The notes under the pieces: model-generated
What the model was told of the DNA's origin: nothing
What the model saw: the letters and a program-made list of their open reading frames with translations, nothing else
The model's database searches: none
Shown: positions 1 through 13,400 of the stretch, piece after piece
How the letters are laid out: each line of letters opens with the position of its first letter
Numbering within the stretch: the stretch's first letter is position 1
Origin: Archilochus colubris
Lineage: Eukaryota > Chordata > Aves > Apodiformes > Trochilidae
Direction of reading: 5' to 3'
DNA length: 64,000 nt
NCBI GenBank assembly: GCA_023079485.1
Contig: CM041083.1
Span: forward strand, 59,049,847 to 59,113,846
Translations under genes and position numbers: made by a program

Positions 1-179
1 GGAACAAGCTGCCCAGAGGGGTGATTGAGTCACCATCCCTGGACGTGTTTAAAAGAAGTTTAGATGTGGTGCCTAGGAACATGGTTTAGCATCTGACATG
101 GTAGAGTCAGGTTAATGACTGGACTTGGTGATCTTAAAGGTCTCTTCCAACCAAAATGATTCTGTGATTCAGTGGTTCT
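1..179 (+). mobile_element. CR1 LINE 3' end fragment
   Basis: This is the 3' untranslated tail of a CR1 non-LTR retrotransposon, running off the left edge of the window. It reads through the typical avian CR1 end: a CCATCCCTGGA block, then GGTCTCTTCCAACC, closing with GATTCTGTGATTC. The same blocks occur in the tails near 18.5 and 54.5 kb. No coding part is present. Confidence 0.85.
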
Positions 180-3100
180 AAGAGAAAAAAAAAGAGCTTT
201 TTTTTAATTATTATTGCCTAGTCTAGATTTTCTTATGAAAGCATTGGGGAAAAAAATACTCACACCCATATGACTGAAGAATAACATGAGAGCTGGAAGT
301 GGTGCTAAACCTTTTGGGTGGCCAAAGCTCTGCAGCCTCGACTAAGAGACCTTGCATGGCTGCAGTCCACTTGTCCCTCAGTCTGGGCTTGTCACATATG
401 TTTAAGAATAGATCATTTATTTGTTTTCCTTTCGTGTTCTGTTCCAAAAAAAAAATTATGAAGAACATTTGTGGTTGGGAGGAAGTAGAAAATGGCCCTT
501 CGGAAGGTGCAAGAAACCCACAGAAACCCTGACTCAACAAACTCACTTTCAGTTTGTTTGGCTACCTGTCTCCTCCTGTCCTTCTCTTTTTTTCCTCTGC
601 AACCTTTCCCCAGTCTTCTCTCCAAGGTTTCTTGCTTTACCCATTCTACCCATTCACTTCCTTTTCCCTCTCTCTGCAAGGATCTCTTAATATTTTTCTT
701 TGATTTTTTTTTTTTTTTTCAGTTTGCAGCTCACATCCATGTCCCTTCTCTTGCCACCTATTGCAAACACTGCAACTCTCTAGAAAAAGGCCACAGGCCA
801 AAAAGGGAAGGAGATGAGGCAAGGACAAAGCTTTATGGAGCAAAACAAAACCTTCTCATGGAAAACTTTTAAAGAAACACACTTGTCTTTCCCATTTGAT
901 ATTTCTCTTGGGAAAAAAAAAACCCACATTTTTTTCTATTACAGCATTACACTGAAGTTCTAATAAAATGAAACATATGCACACCTGTACTTTTTTGTTT
1001 GTTTGTTTGTTTCCTAGCCAAAACCACTGTGCAGAAAGACATAAAACCCCTCTCTTTTTCCCCAGAGCTCATCGTGGTCATAAGACATACGAGCATCTCA
1101 AATTTGTAGTTGGCAAACTGCTGCCACAACAGAATGATTTAAAAAAATCCTAGGAAGAGCACAGCACTTTTCACAATCCTTCCACCGTGCCCTTCAAGAG
1201 CAGAAACCTTCATTAGTCCTCTAAAATCTCCAGTCCTAGGATATGAGGAAAGATTGCAAGAGACCTGGAGCTTTAAAACAACATTAACAATTAGTTTTGA
1301 AATCATCATGAGAAATGTTGCAAGGAAAGGTATCTGGTGGGCTCAGCTGCCTGCAACAGACTATTATTTTGCTGTGAAAACGAGGACTATACGAAATGGG
1401 GATATTGCTACAAAGTACCCAAACCACCAGCAAAGGGATTCTGTGTTTTAGGTACACCTGCCCTCAAAATGAACCTGCAGAGCCGGTCCCCTCGGCAGGC
1501 TGGGCTCGGCATCCAGCAGTTGGCAGTGTTGCTCCACGGGAGAAGCGACAGCAGCGGCAGCATCAGTGCCCTGACACAGGCAAGGTAGCAGACGGTATGT
1601 ATAGGCACAAACCCAAGATTTCTTGTAAATAGTAAAGGATCTTAAAAATGAGACTAGAAAGGCATAAATAGGAGCATCAGGAGGCAGCTGCAGTGCAAGC
1701 CCATGGACAGATCTTCCGAGCATCGCTTGAGAACACAGTCATGATGATACACGTAGCCTGCACGTGAAGACACCCACACTAAAAACACAGCCTCTGCTTG
1801 GGTTGTGTTGAGAGAAAAGGGGAAAAGATTTCCATTGTGCATACATGTACCACCCTCCCTTACACCTTACAAGTTTAACAAATTTAATTTTGTGCTACGA
1901 AAGAGTTGGGAAATTCAAATTGGTCCGCAGCTTGTCACAAAGTAGCATATGAAATAATCCTTCACCAACAAGAGACTTCAAAGCACACTTTGAGAATATC
2001 TAGAAAATGGAAATTTTCTTCCAAATGGAAGGGCCTCTCCTCTCCTTCAGGGGCTTTCTGTTGGCAGCACAGCACGAAGTAGAGATAGCTGGTATAGATG
2101 AGTGATGGAAGGCCAGAAGGGGGAATATCACAGCTGAAAGGCAGCCTTGCAGGAGTTGATGATATAAAGAAAAAGATCTTTTCCCGAGTATCTCAGAAGT
2201 CACTTGGAAAAGTCACAGCCCAGCAAAAGGTAAAGCGAACAACTCAGACTTTACAACTATAATCTTTTTTTTAGAAACTGAGGAAGTAAAAAAACCTGAC
2301 AACAACAGATCTGTTCTTTGTGATTTTTAGTACATGTCTTGGCAAAAAAGTTAAGAAGGGAAGAAGGGGTAAGAATTAAATGAGAGCAATTTAAAATCTC
2401 CAAAAGATAAGTGATTGGAAACATCTGGAAGGTGAGAAGAAAGGACTTAAACAAACAAAAAACCCAACACACAACAAAGCCCCCACCCCCACACACCCCC
2501 AAAAGAGTAATTCCAACCAACAGCAAAAAAAGCCAAGAAACAAACCACAACAAAAACCATACTTCTATGGAAAAGGAGGCTACTTCAGTACATCACATGG
2601 GGACTTTTAGCCATCCCCAAGTGCAGAAGCATGAAAGGTTGTCTGGAGGAAGGGCACAGGTCTGAGCTCTGCCTGTGCTCCTTGCTCAGCACCAGACTTC
2701 TTCCATCACTGAGGGATGTTCTGTAATCAAGTTAATGACTGGCCTTGAGCACACACAAGACAGCAAGACAGAGAAAACTCTGGGCTGAAAATATGAAATG
2801 GTTAAGGGTGGGAGACTCTTACTCAAGGTCTTTCTGCCGGTCACTGGTTGGAGGAGGGGGGGGAAAAAGACCTCATGCTAGGAGAAAGAAGTAAAAAAAG
2901 GAGAAGAAAAATACTGAGATATAGCAAAGAGACATTTAAATATATTAATTCTGGGGTTCAAAACTGGCCAAGGAGCTAGAGCTTAAGTTTCCATATATGT
3001 TAAAAATCCTTCAAGAGCAAGAGAGAACTCTGTCTAATAGAAGAAGAACATGGCAACAGCAGCAGTAAAATCCTTCCTGCTGTGATTGCAGCAGCAGTAA

Positions 3101-4999
3101 TATCAGAACACATCAGGGGGGCATATATACATTGCACTTGGTTTAATAGCCTGAAAAATGAGTAACTAATTCCTTTACATTGAGAAAATTATGCATTTCT
3201 TAGACTGAAGATAAAAAAGAGGCAGTCTGGCAACGCATTACCACATCTGTTGCAATGATCACCACCACTGAGGATTATCTATCTCTTTGGAAGCTGCACC
3301 TGAGTGTCTTTATCAGTCCTTGGCACAGCCTCAAAGATTATTTTGCCAGAGAGTTGTGGGAGCACATTCCCTCAAAGCAAATTTACCACTGACTGGATAA
3401 TATTTACCAAAGAAAAATTCTGTAAATCATAAAAGAAAATAGGATGATCCTCATTTAAGCTCTCCTCAATATTTATTCACTCCATTTCTTTGCAATGATA
3501 CCTGCAGTTATATACATTGGCTTTAGTCACAGCAGGATATAAGCATGTGCATAAGGGGGAATTCAGTGTTACCTCTTTTAGTTTGACCCCATGCCAATGC
3601 CCCAACTATTGTCCAAGGGAATGTGAAATATGATGGAGAAAATCAGCACACAATTCAGAGAAATCAGTACTTGATTTCTGCATGTTTGTGTCAAACTACA
3701 CTGCCTGAGTTATGGTCATTTTACATATTCTGTGTATTCACATACAAAATTCAAATTACAAAGTTGAACTTACCTTTGCTTATATCTCTGTGTGCAGAGA
3801 CAGACACCACATAAAACCCCTCAGGCTAAGTTAGGAAGACAGCATCAGTTTTGCACCAATTATGCCCCACTAGCATCACAGGGATTGGCACACAGACACT
3901 AAGAGCTGGACTTTACCTACATCCAGTAGTGAAAGTTGGGACTTTCATTCACAAGGGAAACACAACACAAGACACCTTTAATCTCACTACTGCTTCTGCC
4001 CATCTCTTTGGAGGAAGCTGCAGCAACAGTGGAAATTCTAGGTGCCATTATTTACATGGAAATCTCATCTTTCAGTACCACCACTAGACGTCCCCTTAGC
4101 TCCAGCCAACAAAGCAGAAGTGATTCTGTAGCCCTGAGAGCTTCTTCGAGACACCCTATGCAACTCCAGCAGCCAGGATAGAGTAGTGCAGGCACATGGG
4201 TGCCAGTGGCTGAAACAAGGGCTCTCCAGGGACTCTGCCTACAGCCAGGTGGTTTCTAGATCCTGTTAGCTGCACACATGATTTATGCACTACAGTCACA
4301 CCCTGTGTTTGCCAAGCAGAGACATACCTTAAATGTTAGCGCTGGGATGAGAAGAATGAGTCTATTCAGGCATGGTCACAGCCTATGTTCACCTTCTCAG
4401 CTGCCTGGGGAAAGGCACGGAGGTGGATTTGCACCAATCCTGATCCTGGCAGGTCTGGAAATTTCCTCTGATACTCTAATTAAGAAGCCAAGGATCAGGT
4501 GATGCAAGGCAAAGCAGCTGCCAAGGGAGTGATGCCCCTCTATGGCCTCTGTGAATGGCCCTTAGCCTTCCAGAAGAGAAAATCTTAGATTCTCCATGTT
4601 CTGCCTGTGACATGAGGTTAGATAAAATATGTTTAGGAGGCATGACCTGGCCTGTGGCCCAGCTGTCTGACCAGAGTAACCGCACTCTTTCCTTATAAAC
4701 AGGACACTGTTCCTTCTGGGTATCTGTGTTTTGCCAGCTCAGCTTTATTCAGCCCACTGGAATTATACATACATATATATAATGAATTTTCCAAAACTGA
4801 AGCAGTGGCTGTGGAATTCTGTTTGGAAGCTCTGCTTTTCCTCCAGCTTTAGTGAAACATGGAAAAAATCAGCTATTGCAGTGCCACTTGAAGTGGGCTG
4901 TTTAGGTACTTGAAAATGTGTTAGCCTAGTTCTCAAGGACAACCTGAGAGAACTTGTTGTGTTTGAAAGCTGTGTTCACCTTCTGAGATTGACTCTTAA
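180..4999. other. intergenic DNA, no gene recognised
   Basis: I see no conserved coding exon, RNA gene or promoter here. Open frames are short (about 126 codons or fewer) and have no recognisable domains. The stretch contains a T16 run at 704-719, a (TTTG)n run at 993-1012 and A/C-rich low-complexity sequence around 2450-2560. Synteny in human (CREB3L2 lies upstream of AKR1D1) suggests DNA between those genes, but no CREB3L2 exon is visible. Confidence 0.6.
993..1012 (+). repeat. (TTTG)n microsatellite
   Basis: Four to five TTTG units follow a short T run. It is simple sequence with no associated gene. Confidence 0.8.
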
Positions 5000-7495
5000 A
5001 ATCATAGAATCATAGAATTTTCAGGGTTGAAAGGGACCTTTAAGATCATCTAGTTCTACTCCCCTGCCATGGGCAGGGACACCTCCCACTAGATCAGGTT
5101 GCTCAGAGCTCCGTCCAGCCTGGCCTTCCAGGGATGGGGCTTCCACCACCTCTCCGGGCAACCTGTTCCAGTGTCTCACCACCCTCATGGTGAAGACCTT
5201 CTTCCTAACATCCAATCTAAATCTACCCTCCTCTAGTTTGAATCCATTCCCCCTAGTCCTGTCACTATAAGACATCCTAAAAAGTTCATCTCCATTCTTG
5301 TAGACCCCCTTTAGATACTGGAAGGCTACAGTAAGGTCTCCTCAGAGCCTTCTCCTCTTCAAATGGAATAACCCCAACTCTCTCAGTCTGTCTTCATAGG
5401 AGAGGTGCTCCAGCCCTCTGATCATCCTTGTGGCCCTTCTCTGGACACACTCCAGCACATCCATGCCATTCCTATCAAAAGGTTTCCAGAACTGGATGCA
5501 GTACTCCAGGTGGGGTCTCATGAGAGCAGAGTAAAGGGGGAGAATCACCTCCCCCACCCTGCTGGCCACACTTCTCTTGATGCAGCCAAGCATAGGGTCA
5601 GCTTTCTGGGCTGCAAGGTTACACTGATGGCTCATGTTGAACTTCTCATCCACCAGCACCTCCAAGTCCTTTTCCTCAGGGCTGCTCTCAATCCAGTCAC
5701 TGCCCAACCTGTATCAGTGCTTGGGATTGCCTTGACCCAGATGGGGACCTTGCATTTGGTCTTGTTGAACTTCATGAGGCTGGCATGGGCCCACCTCTCT
5801 AGCCTGTCCAAGTCCCTCTGGATGGCATCTGTTCCCTCCAGTGTGTCAGCTGCATCACACAGCTTTGTATAATCAGCAAACTTGCTGAGGGTGCACTCAA
5901 TGCCACCATCCATGGCACCAATAGAGATGTTAAACAAGACCAGTCCCAACACTGATCCTTGAGGGACTCCACTTGTCTCTGGCCTCCACTTGGACATGGA
6001 CCCATTGAAAGTCACTCTTTGGGTGTGTCCATCAAGCCAGTTCTTTATCCACCAAGTGGTTCATCTGTCAAATCCACGTTTTACCAGCTTGGAGATCAGG
6101 ATGTCGTGCAGGACTGTGTCAAAGGCTTTGCTCAGGTCCAGGTTAATGATGTTGGTTGCTCTTCTCTTGTCTATTGATGCTGTCACCTTTTTATAGAAGG
6201 CCACAAGGTTTGTCAGGCATGATTTGCCCTTGGTGAAGCCGTATTGATTATACCCAGTCATCTCTTCATTATTCTTCTGTTCCAGCAGTACCTCCAGGAG
6301 GATCTGCTCCATGATCTTACCAGGCACAGAGGTGAGACTGGATGGCCTATAGTTCCCTAGATCTTCCTTCTTCCTCTTTTTGAAAGTGGGGGTTATGTTT
6401 CCCCTTTTCCAGTCAGTGGGGACTTCACTGGACTGCCATGGCTTTTGGAATATAATAGACAGCAGTTTAGGAACCACATCTGCCAGTTCTCCCAGTACCC
6501 ATGGAAGTATCCATCGGGCCCCGTGGACTTATACACTTTCAGGTTCATCAGATGGTGACAAACCTGATCTTCACTCACAGTTCTTCCTTCCAACCCTTGC
6601 CATTGTCTTCTGTGACTTCAGGAGTGTGGCTGGAGCCCTTACCAGTGGAGACTGAGGTAAAGAAGTCATTGAGAACCTCAGCCTTCTCCATATCACTTGA
6701 CATTAGTTTTCCCGTTTCCTTTCTGAGAGGGCCCACACCTTCCCAAGTCCTTCTTTTGCTGTTAATACACATTTAGACATTTTTGCTATTCCTCTTGATC
6801 TCACTGGTTAGATTTAGTTCTAACTGAGCTTTGGCTTTTCTAACCAGGTCTCTTGCTGCTCAGACAGCTTCCTTGTATGCCCCGCATTCTAGCTGTCCTT
6901 TCTTCCACTCCTTGTAGAATTTCGTTTTGTGTGACAGTGTGTCCAAGAGCTCCTTGTTCATCCAGGTAGGTCTCCTAACATTCTTTCCTGCCTTCCTCTT
7001 TGTCAGTATACTTTGCTCCTGGACATGGAGAAGGTGATCTTTGAATACCAACCAGCTGTCCTGGGACCTCCTTCCCTCTAGGGCTGTGTCCCATGCTACT
7101 TTGGCCAGCAGATCCCTGAAGCAATCAAAGTCTGCACGCCTAAAGTCCAGGGTTGTAAATTTGGAATCCATCTTCCTGTATGCTCTGAGGATCTTAAATT
7201 CAAGTGTTTCATGATCACTGCAGGCAAGATTGTCCCTGAGCCTCACACTGGTCACCAGCCCTTCCCTGTTGGTGAGAACAAGATCCAGCATAGCACCTTT
7301 TCTTGTTGGTTCCTCTACCATTTGGAGGAGGAAGTTATCAATCAATGCATTCCTGACATATCCTGGATTGCTGATGCCTTGCTGTCAGCAGATGCCAGGG
7401 TGGTTGAGATCACCCACGAGGACCAGGGCCTATGAACACGAAACCTCTTCTAACTGCTTATGGAGGGCCACATCTGCTTGGTACTGCTGGTTCTT
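5000..7495 (-). mobile_element. CR1 LINE, 5'-truncated, minus strand
   Basis: A CR1 non-LTR retrotransposon of about 2.5 kb lies in reverse orientation. Its 3' terminus is at 5000-5020, where the reverse complement of the ATTCTATG-type terminal repeats reads ATCATAGAATCATAGAAT. Reading leftwards on the minus strand, from about 7495 down, come the C-terminal part of the endonuclease, the reverse transcriptase and the 3' tail. Full-length CR1 is about 4.5 kb, so the 5' part (ORF1 and the start of ORF2) is missing, as in most genomic CR1 copies. The 5' limit is approximate: similarity to ORF2 fades near 7495, where AT-rich unrelated sequence starts. The copy is decayed and cannot be active. Confidence 0.93.
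5090..7490 (-). pseudogene. CR1 ORF2 remnant (endonuclease-reverse transcriptase)
   Basis: This is the degenerate second ORF of the CR1 copy, split into several minus-strand pieces. 6860-7345 encodes the endonuclease C-terminus (LDLVLTNREGLV and the SDH motif). 6393-6772 is the linker to the reverse transcriptase. 6061-6477 holds the early RT motifs (GNYRPSSL, then [12 protein letters not shown]). 5632-6015 holds GVPQGSVLG and the catalytic-box region. 5342-5707 is the thumb-like part, and 5021-5275 the C-terminal end. The pieces lie in different frames or are separated by stops; the stop after LKRRRL at about 5342 looks like a point change inside the family's ORF. The catalytic box reads FADY where active enzymes have FADD, so a metal-binding aspartate is lost. 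The pieces are not host genes. Confidence 0.9.
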
Positions 7496-10400
7496 ATTTA
7501 CATCTTACACCCTACACTTTAAACCTTACACCTTACATCATCTGTTTGGTTCTTACTTGCACCGTATGTCATACCTCACAAGAATGACATCATCACCATT
7601 GCTTCAAGCATTTCAGGATGGAACAGAAGAAGTTGAGAACTGAGGTAAATTCTGCTCTGGCAGAGTGTCAGGAGAACAGAGCAAATGACTTTGGAGAGGA
7701 TTTCCTTTCTGTTCTTCAGTTAAAGCAGCCAGCATTAACCTCCTCCCTATTAATTCCCCCTCCTTCAGGAACATAGGGTAATATTCTAACTACCAGCTGG
7801 GAACATTGTGAATAACTCATTGTAGTAATTACTCTGACACAATTATAAATATCATATTAACAATCACCACAATTAAAGATCACCTACCTTCTTGTTGTTG
7901 CCAGGTATTTCACTGTTGACTCTGGTGTACACCCATGGTTGCTCAACGTCAGGTGAAAGGGGTTGCAGAACTCTTGTTGTTTTAAAATTATACTGCTAAT
8001 GTCAGAGGGGAGGTTTTTGTCCTCCAGTCAAGCCCCTGCTCAGCCACCAAGTCTTATAAGTCACCTTCCATGATGTGAGTTAACTTTCTTGTCTTCTGTG
8101 CTCTCTCAGAAACACAAATGCTCTATGTTAAAGCAGGCAGAGCATACATAAAGTATACACCACAGGGGTTTTGGTGGGTGACAACAAGAAGTAAGTCTTT
8201 AAATTACAGGAAGGGAATTTAGGTGAAGCATGAGGGCCTGCTTTCCAGCCATGGGATGATGAAGCAGTTGGAAGGAGCACCTGGGGATGGTGTGGGACCT
8301 TGAACCTTGGATGTTGTTGTGGACAGGTCATGAAAACATCCCTGAGAGCCAGTTGCCTGCAGCTGATTTTCCTCCTGAACATGCTCTCCAGCCCCATCAC
8401 CTGTGGTACCACAGCTCCACAGCAGAAGTCTTGCCACTCTGATTTAAATAGGGATATAATCTTTCTGAGGACTGGGAATAGCAGTTGCACAGTATGGAGG
8501 AACACTTTCAGATCTCCATTTTCAGACCTTCACCGGGGTTACTTTGCAAGGACAACTTTCTGAACAAAAAGAGGGCTGAGCTAACCCATTTCTCTGCCAG
8601 CTCCACCTGCAATAAGTAGATGCCAATCTTTCTTTGAACTTTGTCCCTGAATTAGAAAGGTAACCACAAGGCATCAGATAAGAAACTGGACACATCAAAA
8701 AAGTCAAACAAAACCTGAAGGACTTTGATAGTAAACACATGTGCACTGAAGGCACTTTCATATGGATCCCTTACTTCACCATGCAGAAAGACCTCTAGCA
8801 GAAGCTTTTTTTAGGGTAGCAAAATACAACATTGAGATCTTCAGCCACTCTCTGGGGCCCCCCACACAGAGCACAAGCTCACAGAGGTGTCGTTTTTGGG
8901 CACTCTACAAACATAGGATAAGTGCAGGAACACCCTGAATGGTAACATAATACAAACAGAGATAAGGGAAGAAGAACACCAGTGAGCTAACACACTACGA
9001 TGATGAGAAAATCCTGGCTTGTTCCCTAGAAAAGCTGTGGTAGCACCCGAACCAAAGAGGCCTCTGGGAGCAGAGGACAACTGTTGGATGTTAGCCAAAA
9101 TACATTGACTAAATAAATCAAAGAAGTACTTCAGCAACATGACAAAGCAAAATGTAGCCAGAGTACAATTAAACGATTCAGCATAAGAGTAAGGTACTCA
9201 CAGCACTGTTAAAAAGCCACTTTAAGCAGTTCAGCTGGTTTAGCTTATTAGTTAATTCATACAGCACTGTTGTCCCAGCACAGCAAGACTAGCTCAGAAC
9301 ACAGGAATTTCCTCACCAAAATATCACCTGGCAAAAGATGGGTGGGAGATGCAGGGGTGCTGGTGAAAATGGATTCTGCTGCCCCAACCCTTGCCTCTTG
9401 GAGGTGGCATGGCTTGGCTGGCTTGATGCATCCCCAGCACAGTAGGGGTGGCTGTAGGGCTGTTGTCCCATGTGAAAAATGTGCACCCACAGCCATTTAC
9501 ACCAGGTTCCTTCACCAGACTTAAAGGCATTCCTAAATCAGTCTGTAACTATGGTTTTCCCTACATTCACTCTAAAACTGAATACTTTTGGTATCAGGTC
9601 CATCCTTCCTCCCTCTCTCTCAGTCACAACCATGCACACACAGACAAACTAAAATATATATGCAATATATGCAGCTCACTGTAGTTTCCTGAGTTTTTCT
9701 TTCCAGCAGACATTCTCCATGGCTGCTAACTCCTCCACAGGACCTTTCACTCCAGTCACTTCAGAACGAGTAGAGTTTTTGCTTTTCCTTCAGATAAGCC
9801 AATGAAATGAATTTTCACAGAGCAAAATCTGACTGTATGTGTAATTGTAACACTAACACACAGGGGAAATAGAGGGTCAGCTGGAAACTCTTCCAGCTCT
9901 TGGTGTCAGAGACTAATTCTGCCTGGACCCATTAAAGGAATTTCTTTTTTTTTTCTTTTAACAGTTTGCTCTCCTACCACCTTAATGCCAGGCTGTTATC
10001 ACCACTCAAGTATGGTAGTCTGTGTGAGCCACCAAAACAAGAGTTAAAACCCTCTGTGGGAATAAAAGCAGTTTACATAAACTTTCACATCCTTCTCCCA
10101 CCTTCTGACCAAAGGCTGCTCTAGCAGCCGGTGGGATGAGACTCTTCTGGTAAGTTGGGAGCAAAAACTTGACATTTTACCATTAGGCATTGTCTTCTGT
10201 GTTTGCTGAGTTAGGAAGGGACAGGAGATCAAGAACAATTCTCAGGCATCTGTAAAACTGGGGCCAAAGTGTAAGCAGAAAATAATGTGCAGGTCACAAA
10301 AGGATCTTTGGAAAAAAGAAAAAAAAAAGAAAAGCAGCAGATGGTCAACAAAATTATCTGATCCAGGGGAACAGGGGAATGTGAATGACCATTTCAAGTC

Positions 10401-13400
10401 CTTCTTTAACACCTTATTAAAATATAAGGGTCTGAGAAGCTGGCTGCATTCTGGGACAGCCAGGTCAGGCTGAGATTTTGAGATTTTGCAAATAATCCGT
10501 AAGCCACCACCTCAGTGCCTCAGTGTCCTCTGCACCTTCTAGCACTCCAGTTAGGCATAATCACCCCCATCACTTTTTTCCCCTGATTAAACTCACTTGC
10601 AATCCCATTAAGCACTAAATTACCACAAGCAGGTTTTGTTCCTTCACTCTTTAACTGCAGCCTCATATAACACGGTGTGCAAACCCTAACGAAAGGCATT
10701 TGTACGCCAGGGGGGGTCGATACCCTGGTTTAACAGAGAGCAGCTTTGTAAAGGGAGAACAAGGCTAGTGCAGTGTGCTTTAGGGCTTTTACTTCCTATG
10801 GGCAGCTCCGGATCTCTGTCACGCATTAATGAACGGCTGCTGTTCATTCATTCACTCAGGGTGGTCCAGTGGGATGGGACATCATGGGATAAATCAGAGG
10901 GGACAGGTCCCTCCACTTATCTGACTGCCTGGCTGGCAAAATCATCCTGTGCATATCACAGAACTTGGGAAGCCATACGGCTCCGTTTAGGTTTCGTGCT
11001 GTTTGGGTGAAAGATGGAGTGGGCAGGAAAAGGGCTCTGCTTCTCAGGGAAATAAGGTGTCTTATACCAAGGGGCATCCACAGCCATTACAAAAGCTGTG
11101 TCCCTTTGGCAGGGGATTCCAGAAGAGATTTTGGGCTACCATGAGGCCTTCTCTTCTGGTGGGACATGAGAGTAGCTACCCTCCCTCAAAGCTGATGTTC
11201 CAGTGATTTTCATTTAGCCTCAAGAGGCTCTTAGAAGCATAATAGAAGTACATTTCTCAAATTTGAACACTTTAATGAAGTTTCAAATTTCAGCAATTTC
11301 TGTGCTCCCACCCATGGGTTTCTCTGCAGAAATGTATTCGTTCTTCAAGAAGTCACAAGCTAAGATCTTGGGACATGATGTAAGGGACCACAGTACTGAT
11401 AGAATAGGAAGAAGCATGGGCACAGGAGGCACAGCAGAGGCTGCTTGGGGGTCACTCTGCAAACCCAAGTCCAGAAGACCCGGTACAAGAGAAATCTGTT
11501 CCTCTTTATGTTTCTGGAAAGGAATTAACTTTTCTGGAAAGGAACCAGCCAAGCTGTCAAGCTTCATCCAGCCATGATTTTCTACACGTCTAAACTGCAC
11601 AAACTTTTTTGTGGAGACGTGAAAATGGTGTATTCATTTCAGTCTGCTCTTAATAGATTTACCTAAGCTAAAGTAACTCAAGACTCAATTATTAAAAATA
11701 AAAAAATTAAACCACCTTTAATCCGTAAGAAGAACTCAGGCACTTGTATAAGTTTAATGGAAATCTACTTAAACACACAACTTCAATTAAAAGAATGTAG
11801 TTCTTTTTTATGCAAGCCTTGTCTAGGAAAGGTGATGGGAACAGCTTGTTGATGGCCAGCTCAAGGAGTACCCAGCCATATGACTGCAGAGTGTTTTTTG
11901 TGCATTCCTTCTCTTCCCTGCCAGCTGTCTCTCCTGGCTGGGTACCAGGCTGCCTCCCTAAGCACACGTGAAGAGCAACGCATGCTTCCCACCCATCCTT
12001 CATGTGCTGTAGCTTCATTTGTCTCACAACAGCCTCAAGCAACCTCCTCTTACCTTTTTTCTCTCTCCTTTGAAAAGGCAAATAAAACCTCCAAAACCAG
12101 TTACCAAGGAGAAACAAAGCAGAAACCCCAAACAGAAACATTGCCATGAACTAGATTGCTTATAAGCTCCGAAGAGAGAAATGCAAATACGTACCCAGTG
12201 ATTGCTCTGTCCTTTTAGCTTCTATTTTCTCACCTTTTTGTTCTGACAAGAAATAGTCAGGATGTGACTGTAAGGTCAGGGTATCTCTAGTTACAGCAGA
12301 ATCTAAAAGCATTGTTCTGGTAAAATGACACCACGTAGAAGCCACACTATATAAAAAGTGAAGGAGGCACAGGATGTGGGATACAACACACTCCAGACAG
12401 AGGTGTCCATGCTAGTTAGTCTTAAATGATGATACTCCAGCTATAGGTCCTAAAGCAGATGTTAGCACATGCTAAAGGCAGCACTGCAAAGCAATTAGTG
12501 ATAGCTGAAAGAGGCAACCCCATCACTACAGCTGACAAGCTCAGGCAGCTTAGGTCCTTGCTCAGAGATGGTCCCACCTGGTATGTGGCAGGGAGATCAT
12601 GAGCCTTGTAGATATCTAGGCTGGGCAGATAATGTCAGAAGTACTATGCAGCACTGCTGACATCAGCCACAGGGTAGGGAGGAGTCAGTAGGATATCATT
12701 ACCCAAAGTCTGGGAGGTTACAGCTTCCCCATCAGTCAGCACAGAGATCCTGACAGTGCAGCACAAAAAGCAGCTGCTTGGATTTTTGCAGTTGTCTTTA
12801 CAAGACTTCCCATCATAGGAACATCCCTTCCTTCTCTGTTTGGTTTGAATCCTCAAACTATTGATTTTCACCTGGTTTCAAAGAAGCAGAAAAAATCAGC
12901 ATAAGTTCATTAAACATCTCAGACTCCCTAGAAGCTTCATAGACTTTTCACTAAGCTGGTCAGAGCCTCAGCTTTCTATCAAAGTGCCCAAAAACAACTT
13001 GTCTGCTTTCCTACTTTTATTAGGAGACTCTTGCACAGCCCTAACATTGCTATTGCAACGAGGACCTTTTGAAGCTGCTGCTTGGCATGTGTTTTCCGTT
13101 TATTTTCTAATAAAAAAGAATCATATGCACAAGGTTTTCTGAAAAGCAACTGTACTGGCACTCGGCCACAGGGGAAAAAAACTGTAAAAGTCCCTGATGC
13201 TTTCCGTTAACGTTAAATTCAGACAGCTTTGTTTACAAATGGGACTGACTTCTTATTTAATTAACTTTTTAAAAGGGATAAAATCTGGGAAAGTTTATTA
13301 GTCCACTGTGGCAAATATGTTCTCTGAGCAACAAAAAGTCTCTGATCACCTTTACTTACCTCCAGACACTTCAGAAGTGGTTGAGTAGATGTTTTCCAGT

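Noticed and set aside
5405..5872. 155-codon + strand open frame
   Set aside because: It is antisense to the reverse transcriptase part of the minus-strand CR1 copy.
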